A stretch of DNA of 64,000 bases from positions 162,028 to 226,027 of the forward strand of contig NZ_SIUB01000006.1 in NCBI RefSeq assembly GCF_004310425.1, in the 5' to 3' direction. This DNA is from Hansschlegelia quercus. Its GTDB lineage: Bacteria > Pseudomonadota > Alphaproteobacteria > Rhizobiales > Methylopilaceae. Below the pieces are notes generated by a model that ran no database searches, had not been told where the DNA came from, and saw nothing but the letters and a program-made list of their open reading frames with translations. Numbering within the stretch: the first letter of the stretch is position 1; every line of letters begins with the position of its first letter. Position numbers and translations under genes: made by a program. Of this stretch, positions 30,471-39,921 are shown in pieces.

Positions 30471-31922
30471 ATGTGCCGCGGCGACGACGCGAACTGCCCT
30501 GAATTTGAGCTTCACTACCGCGCGTTCAAGGAAGATTTGAACGCGGAACGGCGCGGCTTCCTGAAGAGCGGCTTCGTCGCAGCCGGCGGCCTTGCGACGC
30601 TTGGCGCCGCGGGCGGCGCCTCACTGGTGACTCCTGCTCTGGCCGAGGCGAGCGCCGCGCGGTCCCCGACGGAACGCAAGAGCCATTACCTGCCCGCGAA
30701 CGCCGATACCGTGCACTGGGGCTATTTCTCGAAATCCCTGAAGCCCAAGGTCGAGGTCGACAGCGGCGACATCGTCACCATCGAGGCGCTGACGCATCAC
30801 GCCTGCGACGATCGCGAGCGGATGGTGGAGGGCGACGAGGGCGCCGAGAGCGTCTTCCTCTGGACCAAGGACAAGAAGGGCGTCGACCGCCGCGGCGCCG
30901 GGACCACCGATCCCAAGGTCTACAAGAAGGGCTCCGGCGAAGGTCAGGGCGTCCACGTCATGACCGGTCCGGTCTATGTCCGCGGCGCCGAGCCCGGCGA
31001 CATCCTTGAGGTCCGCATTCTGGACTGCGCGCCGCGCCCCTGCGCGAACCCGAAATTTAAGGGCAAGTCTTTCGGCTCGAACGCCGCCGCCTGGTGGGGC
31101 TACCACTACAACGACATGATCGGCGGCGCGAAGCGCGAGGTCGTGACCATCTACGAGGTCGACGCCACCGGCGCAAAGAGCTGGGCGCAGGCGGCGTACA
31201 ACTTCAAATGGGTTCCGCAGACCGATCCGTTCGGCGTGGTCCACCCCACGATCGACTATCCCGGCGTGCCGGTCGACCACACCAAGACCGAGCGCAATTT
31301 CGACGTGCTGAAGGGCGTGCGCGTGCCAATCCGTCCGCATTTCGGGACGCTCGGCCTTGCGCCCGCCGAAGCCGAGTTCGTCGACACCATTCCGCCGAGC
31401 TACACCGGCGGCAACATCGACAACTGGCGCATCGGTAAGGGCGCCACGATGTACTACCCCGTGGCGGTGGACGGCGCGCTGCTCTCCGTCGGGGATCCAC
31501 ATGCGAGCCAGGGCGACAGCGAGCTCTGCGGCACCGCTATCGAGTGCTCGCTGACCGGCGTGTTCCAGCTCATCCTGCATAAGAAGGCAGATCTCGGCGG
31601 CACCCCGCTCGAGGGGCTCGACTACCCGATGCTTGAAACCAAGGACGAGTGGCTCGTCCATGGCTTCTCCTTCGCAAACTATCTGAAGGAGCTCGGCCCT
31701 GAGGCGCAGTCCGCGATCTACGGCAAGTCCTCAGTCGACCTCGCGATGCGCGACGCCTTCCGCAAGATGCGCCAGTTCCTGATGGCGACGCAGAAACTGA
31801 CTGAAGACGAGGCGGTCTCGCTGATGTCGATCGGCGTCGACTTCGGCGTCACTCAGGTCGTCGACGGCAACTGGGGCGTCCATGCGGTCGTGAAGAAGGA
31901 CATCTTCGCGGGCCGGGCCTGA
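30471..31922 (+). CDS. Acetamidase/formamidase with Tat signal
   Basis: 483 residues from ATG 30471, preceded by GGGAGAGAG. The FmdA/AmdA domain covers about residue 65 onward: TVHWGYFSKSLKPKVEVDSGD, TIEALTHHACDD, GPVYVRGAEPGDILEVRI, VDGALLSVGDPHASQGDSELC and GTAIECS. The enzymes hydrolyse formamide or short amides to ammonia and acid. The N-terminus contains ERRGFLKSGFVAAGGLATLG (twin Arg at 27-28), a Tat motif, after a 26-residue leader with two Cys (MCRGDDANC). So the enzyme is probably exported folded. A 104-bp hairpin repeat follows after 8 bp. Confidence 0.88.
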   Translation: MCRGDDANCPEFELHYRAFKEDLNAERRGFLKSGFVAAGGLATLGAAGGASLVTPALAEASAARSPTERKSHYLPANADTVHWGYFSKSLKPKVEVDSGDIVTIEALTHHACDDRERMVEGDEGAESVFLWTKDKKGVDRRGAGTTDPKVYKKGSGEGQGVHVMTGPVYVRGAEPGDILEVRILDCAPRPCANPKFKGKSFGSNAAAWWGYHYNDMIGGAKREVVTIYEVDATGAKSWAQAAYNFKWVPQTDPFGVVHPTIDYPGVPVDHTKTERNFDVLKGVRVPIRPHFGTLGLAPAEAEFVDTIPPSYTGGNIDNWRIGKGATMYYPVAVDGALLSVGDPHASQGDSELCGTAIECSLTGVFQLILHKKADLGGTPLEGLDYPMLETKDEWLVHGFSFANYLKELGPEAQSAIYGKSSVDLAMRDAFRKMRQFLMATQKLTEDEAVSLMSIGVDFGVTQVVDGNWGVHAVVKKDIFAGRA

Positions 31923-31930
31923 GAACGGCC

Positions 31931-32034
31931 GTCATCCCGGGCGGCCTTTCGGCCGATCCGGGATCGCGCGCAGAAAGAGGCGCTTCCTCCGGCGCACGAT
32001 CCCGGCTCTCGCTCGCGCGAGGCCGGGATGACGT
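31931..32034. repeat. Interspersed hairpin repeat, forward copy
   Basis: 104 bp bounded by CGTCATCCCGG and CCGGGATGACG (perfect 11-bp inverted ends), with an inner hairpin GGCGGCC-TTTC-GGCCG and ATCCCGGCTCTCGCTCGCGC. The reverse-orientation copy lies at 32887-32981, on the other side of the short-chain dehydrogenase gene. Confidence 0.75.
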
Positions 32035-32049
32035 TTACGTCGACTTTGC

Positions 32050-32799
32050 TCAGCGCTGACCGCCGGAGGCCGCGAGCGTCTCGCCCGTCACCCAGCGCGC
32101 GGCGTCGGACACGAGGAACACCGAAACGTCGGCGATGTCGTCGGGTTGGCCGAGACGGCCGAGAGGCGTCGAGGCGATCATCTGCTTCTCGAAATCGCTG
32201 CCCATGACGCCGGCGGCGTGGGTTCCCTCCGTCTCGACGCCGCCCGGATTGACCGCGTTCACGCGGATCTTCTTCGGGCCGAGCTCGGCCGCGAGGATGC
32301 GGGTGACGTGATCGACCGCGGCCTTCGTGGCGCTGTAGACCGACGTGGTCGGATAGACGCCGCGGCCGGCGACCGACGAAACGTTGAGGATCGCCCCGCC
32401 TTCCGGGCCAAAGCGCTTCGCCGCTTCGCGGATCGCGAGCAGCGTACCCAGAACGTTGATGTCGAAGTGGCGGCGGTAATGCTCGACCGTCAGTTCCTCG
32501 ATCGGCGCAAACTGATAGACGCCGGCGTTGTTCACCAGCACGTTCGGCCGGCCAAAGGCGGCCTCAGTCTCGTCGAAGAGGCGCAGGACGTCCGCCTCCT
32601 TGGAGACGTCGCCCTGAACCGCGAGCGCCTTGCCACCGGCTCCCGTAATATCGGCGACCACCTTATCGGCGCCCGCTTTGTCGGAGGCATAGTTCACCGC
32701 AACCGCGGCGCCTGCGTGGCCATAAGCGCGCGCGATCGCCGCGCCGATGCCTTTGGAGGCGCCGGTTACGATCGCGGTTTTTCCGTTGAGTTCGCTCAT
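32050..32799 (-). CDS. Short-chain dehydrogenase/reductase (SDR)
   Basis: 249 residues from ATG 32799, with AGGGGAT 6-8 bases upstream. Classical SDR: TGASKGIG at 12-19, NNAG near 91, Ser in NVSSVAG, YSATK near 154-158 and the terminal ASGGQR. It resembles glucose-1-dehydrogenase and 3-oxoacyl-reductase-like members; NADP use is suggested by the absence of an acidic residue after beta-2. A palindrome lies 23 bp upstream and an ArsR gene precedes it on the same strand, so it is probably regulated by that ArsR. Flanked by inverted copies of a 100-bp repeat. Confidence 0.9.
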   Translation of the reverse strand: MSELNGKTAIVTGASKGIGAAIARAYGHAGAAVAVNYASDKAGADKVVADITGAGGKALAVQGDVSKEADVLRLFDETEAAFGRPNVLVNNAGVYQFAPIEELTVEHYRRHFDINVLGTLLAIREAAKRFGPEGGAILNVSSVAGRGVYPTTSVYSATKAAVDHVTRILAAELGPKKIRVNAVNPGGVETEGTHAAGVMGSDFEKQMIASTPLGRLGQPDDIADVSVFLVSDAARWVTGETLAASGGQR

Positions 32800-32821
32800 C
32801 GATATCCCCTGTGAGCTGACT

Positions 32822-32850
32822 AGTTCGACAGTTAGATAAATATCGAACTG
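32822..32850. promoter_or_regulatory. Overlapping palindromes upstream of SDR gene, probable ArsR operator
   Basis: Two nested inverted repeats. One is perfect: AGTTCGA (32822-32828) and TCGAACT (32843-32849) with 14 bp between. The other is CAGTTAGATA-AA-TATCGAACTG (32829-32850), 9 of 10 pairs matching. On the minus strand they overlap a TTGCAG / TATCTA-like promoter. The site is 23-51 bp before the SDR start. Confidence 0.6.
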
Positions 32851-32886
32851 ATAGCTGCAAGGGGGCTGGACGTCCTGAGCTCAAGA

Positions 32887-32981
32887 CTGTCCCCGGCGAA
32901 GCGAGAGCCGGGATCGCGCGTAGAAAGACGCTTCGTAAGACGCGCGATCCCGGATCGGCCCTTCGGCCGCCCGGGACGACG
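32887..32981. repeat. Interspersed hairpin repeat, reverse copy
   Basis: Reverse complement of the 31931-32034 element with moderate divergence: GAGAGCCGGGATCGCGCG at the left and CGCGCGATCCCGGATCGG plus CGGCCGCCCGGGACGAC at the right. It lies between the SDR operator and arsR. Confidence 0.7.
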
Positions 32982-32998
32982 TCATGGAAGGCGTCGCC

Positions 32999-33292
32999 TC
33001 AGATCGCCGCGAGCCGTTCGAGATAAGCCGCCAGGCGCTTTCGGTTGAGGGTCAGCTTCGCGCAGCGCCCCTCGCGCAGGATCGAGATCAGGCCGGCGGT
33101 CTCGAGCTCCTTCATGTGATGGGACAGCGTTGCCGCGCTGATCTCCTGCGCCTCATGCAGCGCCGCGCAGGGCGTCGGATCTTCGGCCGAGCCGATCTGC
33201 TTGAGGATCTGCACGCGTCGCGGCTCGGCGAGCGCGCGTCCGATGCGTTCGAAGTCTCTGTCTGTGAGCTGTTCCGCGGGCTTGTCGGTCAT
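32999..33292 (-). CDS. ArsR-family winged-helix transcriptional regulator
   Basis: 97 residues. Winged helix with [18 protein letters not shown], the recognition helix [19 protein letters not shown] and wing [11 protein letters not shown]. The two Cys (TPCAALH and GRCAKL) are not in a CxC or alpha-5 metal site, so it is not an obvious metal sensor; it resembles the HTH_5/HTH_20 redox or metabolite type. It lies 199 bp upstream of the SDR gene on the same strand, separated by a hairpin repeat, with a palindrome next to the SDR promoter. Confidence 0.88.
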   Translation of the reverse strand: MTDKPAEQLTDRDFERIGRALAEPRRVQILKQIGSAEDPTPCAALHEAQEISAATLSHHMKELETAGLISILREGRCAKLTLNRKRLAAYLERLAAI

Positions 33293-33388
33293 GCAGGCAA
33301 AATGGTCATCCGCAAGCCCCGCGTCGAGAGCGGGACGTCACGAGACGACGGACCCCATCCCCTCTGCGAGGACGGATCGCTGAGCCAG

Positions 33389-33427
33389 AAAAAATCGCGG
33401 CGCCGGAGGGGTGCCCCGACGCCGCGA
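33389..33427 (-). terminator. Intrinsic terminator of glnII
   Basis: On the minus strand, TCGCGGCG pairs with CGCCGCGA, extended by CGGGG / CCCTCCG, and is followed by six Ts. It begins 24 bp after the glnII stop. Confidence 0.85.
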
Positions 33428-33451
33428 GATCAGCCGTTCAGGTCAAACCGA

Positions 33452-34489
33452 TCAGGCCGCAGCGGCGGCCTTCGCGGTCGGGACCTCGGAGATCGTCTTC
33501 AGGATCTGCGAAGCGATCTGGTAGGGGTCGCCCTGCGAGTTCGGGCGGCGATCCTCGAGATAGCCCTTGTAGTCGTTCTTGATGAAGGAGTGCGGGACGC
33601 GGATCGACGCGCCGCGGTCAGCCACGCCGTAGCTGAACTTGTTCCACGGCGCGGTCTCGTGCTTGCCGGTCAGACGCTTGTCGTTGTCCGGGCCGTAGAC
33701 GGCGATGTGGTCCATCAGGTTCTTGTCGAAGGCGCCCATCAGCGCCTCGAAGTACTCCTTGCCGCCGACGGTGCGGAGGTGCTCGGTCGAGAAGTTGGCG
33801 TGCATGCCCGAGCCATTCCAGTCGGTGTCGCCAAGCGGCTTGCAATGGTACTCGATGTCGATCTCGTACTTCTCGGTAAGGCGCTGCAGCAGGTAGCGCG
33901 CCATCCACATCTCATCGGCGGCCTTCTTGGAGCCCTTGCCGAAGATCTGGAACTCCCACTGACCCTTCGCGACTTCCGCGTTGATGCCTTCGTGGTTGAT
34001 GCCAGCGGCGAGGCACTGGTCGAGGTGCTCCTCGACGATCTGGCGCGCGACCGCGCCGACGTTCGAGTAGCCGACGCCGGTATAATAGGTGCCCTGCGGC
34101 GCCGGGTAGCCTTCGGTCGGGAAGCCGAGCGGGCGGCCGTTCTTGTAGAAGAAGTACTCCTGCTCGAAGCCGAACCAGGCGCCCTCGTCGTCAAGGATGG
34201 TGGCGCGCTTGTTGGTCGAGTGCGGGGTGACACCGTCCGGCATCATGACTTCGCAGAGCACCAGCACGCCGTTGGTGCGGGCCGGGTCCGGAAAGTGGCG
34301 GATCGGCTTCAGCACGCAGTCGGAGCTGTGACCCTCGGCCTGCATCGTGGACGAACCGTCGAAGCCCCAGAGCGGAAGCTGCTCGAGCGTCGGGAACGCC
34401 TCGAATTCCTTGATTTGGGTCTTGCCGCGAAGGTTCGGGACCGGCGTGTAACCGTCGAGCCAGATGTACTCCAGCTTGTACTTCGTCAT
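33452..34489 (-). CDS. glnII: Glutamine synthetase type II (eukaryotic-like)
   Basis: Makes glutamine from glutamate, ammonia and ATP. 345 residues from ATG 34489, the length of GSII, far shorter than GSI (about 470). Family landmarks: YIWLDGYTPVPNLRGKT, LPLWGFDGSSTMQAEG, FGFEQEYFFYKNGRPLGFP, the catalytic AGINHEGINAEVAKGQWEFQI, GSGMHANFSTEHLR and the ATP-binding ADRGASIRVPHSF. GSII is typical of rhizobia and relatives and is not adenylylated. A sigma-54 promoter lies 100 bp upstream, pointing to NtrC control, and DUF2735 is divergent. A strong terminator follows. Confidence 0.96.
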   Translation of the reverse strand: MTKYKLEYIWLDGYTPVPNLRGKTQIKEFEAFPTLEQLPLWGFDGSSTMQAEGHSSDCVLKPIRHFPDPARTNGVLVLCEVMMPDGVTPHSTNKRATILDDEGAWFGFEQEYFFYKNGRPLGFPTEGYPAPQGTYYTGVGYSNVGAVARQIVEEHLDQCLAAGINHEGINAEVAKGQWEFQIFGKGSKKAADEMWMARYLLQRLTEKYEIDIEYHCKPLGDTDWNGSGMHANFSTEHLRTVGGKEYFEALMGAFDKNLMDHIAVYGPDNDKRLTGKHETAPWNKFSYGVADRGASIRVPHSFIKNDYKGYLEDRRPNSQGDPYQIASQILKTISEVPTAKAAAAA

Positions 34490-34943
34490 TGATCGTCTCT
34501 CATTGAGTTGATGACGTGAGCTGCGCGGCCAAGCCGCAAATGGTCTGGCGCGCGCAGGCCGGGCCCGCACGCGTGCGATCAAGCTCAAAGCATGATGCGT
34601 GCCACCGCGCCAGTCCATTCATCTGTTCGAGTTGGGCTGCGTATCGCGACTTCCGAGCTGAACGAACGCTTCTCACGGGGCGTTGCGACTCCAACGGAAC
34701 CTCGGGCTGAGGACGAGCCCGAAGCCGCGGCCGATGAAAGATTGGGCGCCAAAACGAGGGCGCCCTGGAAAAGGCGGAGCTTCTTGCCGCCCTCCTTAGA
34801 TTAATCACAAGAATAGTTTGCACATAAAGTAGACAGATGTCGCTTTTTAATTAGGCAGCACTGGAACAGACGAACGTTTCAGACGATATTGCTGTCAACG
34901 AAGCGCGTCCCACGCGGCCGCTTTTGAAAGATCAGGAAGGAAG
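34490..34943. other. 454-bp divergent control region between glnII and DUF2735
   Basis: No gene of its own seen. It holds the sigma-54 promoter of glnII (34589-34604), a 7-bp hairpin GGGCGCC / GGCGCCC with an 8-base loop (34744-34765), and an AT-richer stretch at 34797-34860. An exact NtrC site pair was not found by eye. Confidence 0.6.
34589..34604 (-). promoter_or_regulatory. Sigma-54 promoter of glnII
   Basis: Minus strand TGGCACGCATCATGCT: GG at -24 and GC at -12 separated by exactly 10 bases, and TGGCACG matches the consensus. The expected start is near 34578, giving a leader of about 89 bases before the glnII ATG. glnII is sigma-54/NtrC-dependent in rhizobia, which agrees. Confidence 0.75.
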
Positions 34944-35141
34944 ATGACTATGCAGATGACTCAAAGAACAGCAAAGATCTATCAGTTTCCGGTGCGCGGA
35001 CGGACGAATTCCGGAAACGCCCGCAGCGATGTGCGCGTACAGGCTAACCGCACGGTCGCCGATGCGCCCGTTATCGTCTATGGCGGCGGCTGGTATCACG
35101 ACGCCGCCATCGAGGATTCCCGCCGCCCGGGCAAGCATTGA
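34944..35141 (+). CDS. DUF2735 family small protein
   Basis: 65 residues from ATG 34944, after the ribosome-binding site AGGAAGGAAG. Core: TAKIYQFPVRGR, ADAPVIVYGGGWYHDAAI. DUF2735 occurs mainly in Hyphomicrobiales, often beside glnII, so a role in nitrogen metabolism is likely but untested. It is divergent from glnII and followed by a strong terminator. Confidence 0.85.
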   Translation: MTMQMTQRTAKIYQFPVRGRTNSGNARSDVRVQANRTVADAPVIVYGGGWYHDAAIEDSRRPGKH

Positions 35142-35191
35142 TGCCGGACGGTTCGACAGCGCCGCGATCGGCGGCGCGACGCAAAGTCTGA

Positions 35192-35228
35192 AGGGGCCGA
35201 CGTTTCGACGTACGGCCCTTTTTCTTTT
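35192..35228 (+). terminator. Intrinsic terminator after DUF2735
   Basis: GGGCCGACGT, tetraloop TTCG, ACGT-A-CGGCCC (one bulged A), then TTTTTCTTTT. Starts 51 bp after the stop and ends just before the glsA stop on the other strand. Confidence 0.9.
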
Positions 35229-35234
35229 GATTTT

Positions 35235-36164
35235 TCAGGCGCCGAAGATCGACCAGCCCATGCGGCGCGTCAGGATCTCAAGCGCGATCCGGCCAAGATG
35301 CGAATTCCCCGCGGCGTCGAGCCCCGGCGCCCAGACCGCGATGGACGCCTTGTCCGGCACGATCGCGAGAATGCCTCCGCCGACGCCACTCTTTCCGGGT
35401 AGGCCAACGCGATAGGCGAACTCGCCCGAGCCGTCATAATGTCCGCAGGTCAGCATCAGCGCGTTGATGCGCCGCGCGCGGTCGAGCGACACGACGCTGT
35501 GCCCCGTCGTCGGGTTGCGCCCGCCATGCGCAAGAAAACGGCCGGCGGTCGCGAGCTGGATGCAGCTCATGGCGATCGCGCAGTGGTGAAAATAGACGCC
35601 AAGCGTGAAGTCGACCGGATTTTCCAGATTGCCGAACGAGCGCATGTAATTCGCAAGCGCCGCGTTGCGAAAACCCCAGCGCTGCTCGGAGCCGGCGATG
35701 CCGTGGTCGATCGAGATCGACACGTCATCGGCCAGGAACTGCATGAAGCGTAGAATCTCGCCCAGCGCCTCGCGCGGCTGGTGGCCAGACAGGATCACGT
35801 CGGTCACCGCGAGCGCGCCGGCGTTGATGAAAGGGTTGCGCGGCACGCCCTGCTCGCGCTCGAGCTGGACGATCGAGTTGAACGGGCTGCCCGAAGGCTC
35901 CTTGCCGACGCGCCGCCACAGCCTGTCGCCGACCTTGCCGAGCGCGAGCGTCAGGGTGAAGACCTTAGATACGCTCTGGATTGAGAACGGCGTGTCGGCG
36001 TCGCCGCCAGTGAACACCTTGCCCTCGGCGTCGATGACCGCGATGCCAAAGGCGTTCGGGTCCACGCGCGCGAGTTCGGGAATGTATTTCGCGACCTCGC
36101 CACGGTCGGGCCGCTCCTTCATTTCGGCGGCGATCTCGGCCACGACGGTCTTCAGATCGGGCAT
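35235..36164 (-). CDS. glsA: Glutaminase
   Basis: Hydrolyses glutamine to glutamate and ammonia. 309 residues from ATG 36164; a TTG two codons upstream is the alternative. Serine-dependent glutaminase fold: [10 protein letters not shown] (catalytic Ser and Lys), [20 protein letters not shown] segment ([15 protein letters not shown]), [11 protein letters not shown], the second Ser/Tyr region [17 protein letters not shown] ([14 protein letters not shown]), and [11 protein letters not shown]. It lies beside glnII and DUF2735, so opposing steps of glutamine turnover are encoded close together. Confidence 0.94.
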   Translation of the reverse strand: MPDLKTVVAEIAAEMKERPDRGEVAKYIPELARVDPNAFGIAVIDAEGKVFTGGDADTPFSIQSVSKVFTLTLALGKVGDRLWRRVGKEPSGSPFNSIVQLEREQGVPRNPFINAGALAVTDVILSGHQPREALGEILRFMQFLADDVSISIDHGIAGSEQRWGFRNAALANYMRSFGNLENPVDFTLGVYFHHCAIAMSCIQLATAGRFLAHGGRNPTTGHSVVSLDRARRINALMLTCGHYDGSGEFAYRVGLPGKSGVGGGILAIVPDKASIAVWAPGLDAAGNSHLGRIALEILTRRMGWSIFGA

Positions 36165-36345
36165 CGGCAAGACTCGGGCGCTGGAGTTCGCAGGCTGATC
36201 CGTTTGGGCCCGACATGGCCTCCGGGGTCAAGCCGGCGAAAGGAAGCGGGGCGGAAGGTGTGACAGGAGCCACGGCCCGCCATTGAGCAAGCTGTTCCGC
36301 CCGCATCTCCTTGCCGATCCCCCAAACCCCTGATATCGCGCGGCC

Positions 36346-38151
<1,806 letters not shown>

Positions 38152-38158
38152 GCTCGAC

Positions 38159-39385
38159 TTACCCGAAGGCGACCTCGAGGCGCCGTCCGGCGCGCGACAA
38201 TACCCGGCAGGATCTCGTCGGGCCGTCCGCGTCGAGCGCAAGAACGAACGACGCGGGCAGTCCTTCCGCGCTGAGCACTTCGAGATTCGCGCCGTTATTC
38301 GACAGCCCGCGAACGGTGCAGTCGATCGCCGGGACGCCTTCGACGACGATGCGGCCGCGCTTCGCGACCGAGCGTTGGGTCTGGCCGGGCAGACAGTCCG
38401 GCGCCGTCTCGCAACGGTCGCGGCCTTTCGCCTTGGCGCGGTAAAGCGCCTCGTCGGCCCGACGAAGCAGGTTGTCCAGGTCGCTTGCGCCTGCGCGCGT
38501 CGAGGCGACGCCGAAGCTGGCCGAGATATGGAAACGCCCTCGCCCGCTTCCGAAGCTCTGCGCGCCGAGCGCCCGCCTGAGACGCTCCGCCACGTCGCGG
38601 GCGGCGGCCGCTCCGGTATGCGGCAACAGCACCGCGAACTCCTCACCGCCGAGCCGCGCGATGCTGTCGGAGTTCCTCAGCTCGGCCTTGCAGGCGTCGA
38701 CGCTCCTCACCAGCACGTCGTCGCCCGCGGCGTGGCCGTGCGTGTCGTTGATCGACTTGAAGTAGTCGAGATCAAACGTCAGTAAAGCGAGCTCCCGTCT
38801 GTAGCGGCGGGACAGGCTGAGTTCGCGCGCCGCCAGATCCCGGAAGGCCCTGCGCGATAGCGCACCCGTCAGCGGATCCGTGTCTGCGAGCTGGCGAAGC
38901 TGCAGCTGGCCGACGACGATGTCCGAGAGATCCACGAGCATGTCGATCTCCTCCGCGCTCAGAGAACGCGGCTCTCGGTCCATCACGCAGAGCGCGCCGA
39001 GAATGTAGCCTTCAGGCGTGCGCAACGGCGCTCCCGCGTAGAACCGGATGAAGGGTTCGCCCGTCACCAGCGGAAGGGAGGCGTAAGCGGGGTCGGCGCG
39101 CGCGTCGGGAACGACGAGCGGCGTGGCCTGGCGGATGGTGACGTCGCAGAAGGCCTCGCTGCGCGGCGTCTCCGAGAACGACAACCCCTGCTTCGACTTG
39201 AACCACTGCCGATGCCCGTCGAGCAAAGAGACGGTGACGAAGGACGCCCGGAACATCTTCTGCGCGAGCCGCGTGATACGATCGAAGGACTGCTCGGCCG
39301 GCGTATCCATGACGTCGTAGCGCAGCAGCGCGCCGAGCCGCGCGTCCTCGCTCGCAGCTGAAGGCGCCGGGCATACAACGCTCAT
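38159..39385 (-). CDS. GAF-GGDEF-PilZ diguanylate cyclase
   Basis: 408 residues. N-terminal GAF domain (about 15-165): FRASFVTVSLLDGHRQWFKS, ETPRSEAFCDVTIR, FYAGAPLRTPEGYILGALCV. GGDEF domain (about 170-330) with active GGEEF at 246-250 and the c-di-GMP inhibition site RNSD at 237-240 exactly five residues before it. The C-terminal part (about 340-408; VRGLSNNGANLEV, SCRVLSRAGRRLEVAFG) looks like a PilZ domain, though the usual RxxxR is weak. It should make c-di-GMP under product inhibition; the GAF ligand is unknown. No membrane segment. It faces lepA tail to tail. Confidence 0.9.
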   Translation of the reverse strand: MSVVCPAPSAASEDARLGALLRYDVMDTPAEQSFDRITRLAQKMFRASFVTVSLLDGHRQWFKSKQGLSFSETPRSEAFCDVTIRQATPLVVPDARADPAYASLPLVTGEPFIRFYAGAPLRTPEGYILGALCVMDREPRSLSAEEIDMLVDLSDIVVGQLQLRQLADTDPLTGALSRRAFRDLAARELSLSRRYRRELALLTFDLDYFKSINDTHGHAAGDDVLVRSVDACKAELRNSDSIARLGGEEFAVLLPHTGAAAARDVAERLRRALGAQSFGSGRGRFHISASFGVASTRAGASDLDNLLRRADEALYRAKAKGRDRCETAPDCLPGQTQRSVAKRGRIVVEGVPAIDCTVRGLSNNGANLEVLSAEGLPASFVLALDADGPTRSCRVLSRAGRRLEVAFG

Positions 39386-39501
39386 CGGCCTCTTCTCCCA
39401 GGGCCGCTTTATGACTGGCCGCGTCTCCCCCGAAGTCCTGTATGAGGTCGGATGTCCTTACAGAAAGTTTCTGGGAAAGGCTGCGGCCGCCTTCGCACCG
39501 G

Positions 39502-39921
39502 TCATCGAAGGGGCTGCGACGGCTCGAGGAATTCGCGAAGCCGCGCGTCGATCCCGCCCGCCTTCAATTCGCACTCCCAGATCGTGAGCGTCTCCCAGCC
39601 TAGGGACGCGAGTTCGCTCCTGACGCGGGCGTCCCGGGCGATGTTTCGCCCGATCTTCGCCGTCCAATATTCCGCATTCGCCTTCGGCATGCGCGCGCCG
39701 CGGGCGCAATCGTGGCCGTGCCAGAAGCAGCCGTGAACGAAGATCGCCTTCTTCCGGGAAGGGAAGACGAGGTCGGGACTGCCGGGCAGGTCCTTGCGGT
39801 GCAGACGGAAGCGATAGCCCAGAGCGTGAGCCGCCCGACGCACGATCATTTCAGGCTTGGTGTCGCGACTCTTGACGGCGCGCATCACGGCCGAGCGCGC
39901 CTCCTGCGTCTCCGCCCTCAT
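39502..39921 (-). CDS. vsr: Very short patch repair endonuclease (Vsr)
   Basis: 139 residues from ATG 39921. Vsr nicks at T:G mismatches produced when a methylated cytosine deaminates. Landmarks: VMRAVKSRDTKPEMIVRRAAHALGYRFRLH, the catalytic GSPDLVFPSRKKAIFVHGCFWHGHDC, and FLEPS-like end. Its start overlaps the dcm stop (ATGA), so the two are co-translated. A Vsr enzyme should match the recognition sequence of its partner methylase. Confidence 0.93.
   Translation of the reverse strand: MRAETQEARSAVMRAVKSRDTKPEMIVRRAAHALGYRFRLHRKDLPGSPDLVFPSRKKAIFVHGCFWHGHDCARGARMPKANAEYWTAKIGRNIARDARVRSELASLGWETLTIWECELKAGGIDARLREFLEPSQPLR

Noticed and set aside
32999..33292. Metal-sensing ArsR
   Set aside because: No CxC or alpha-5 metal ligands; only two scattered Cys.
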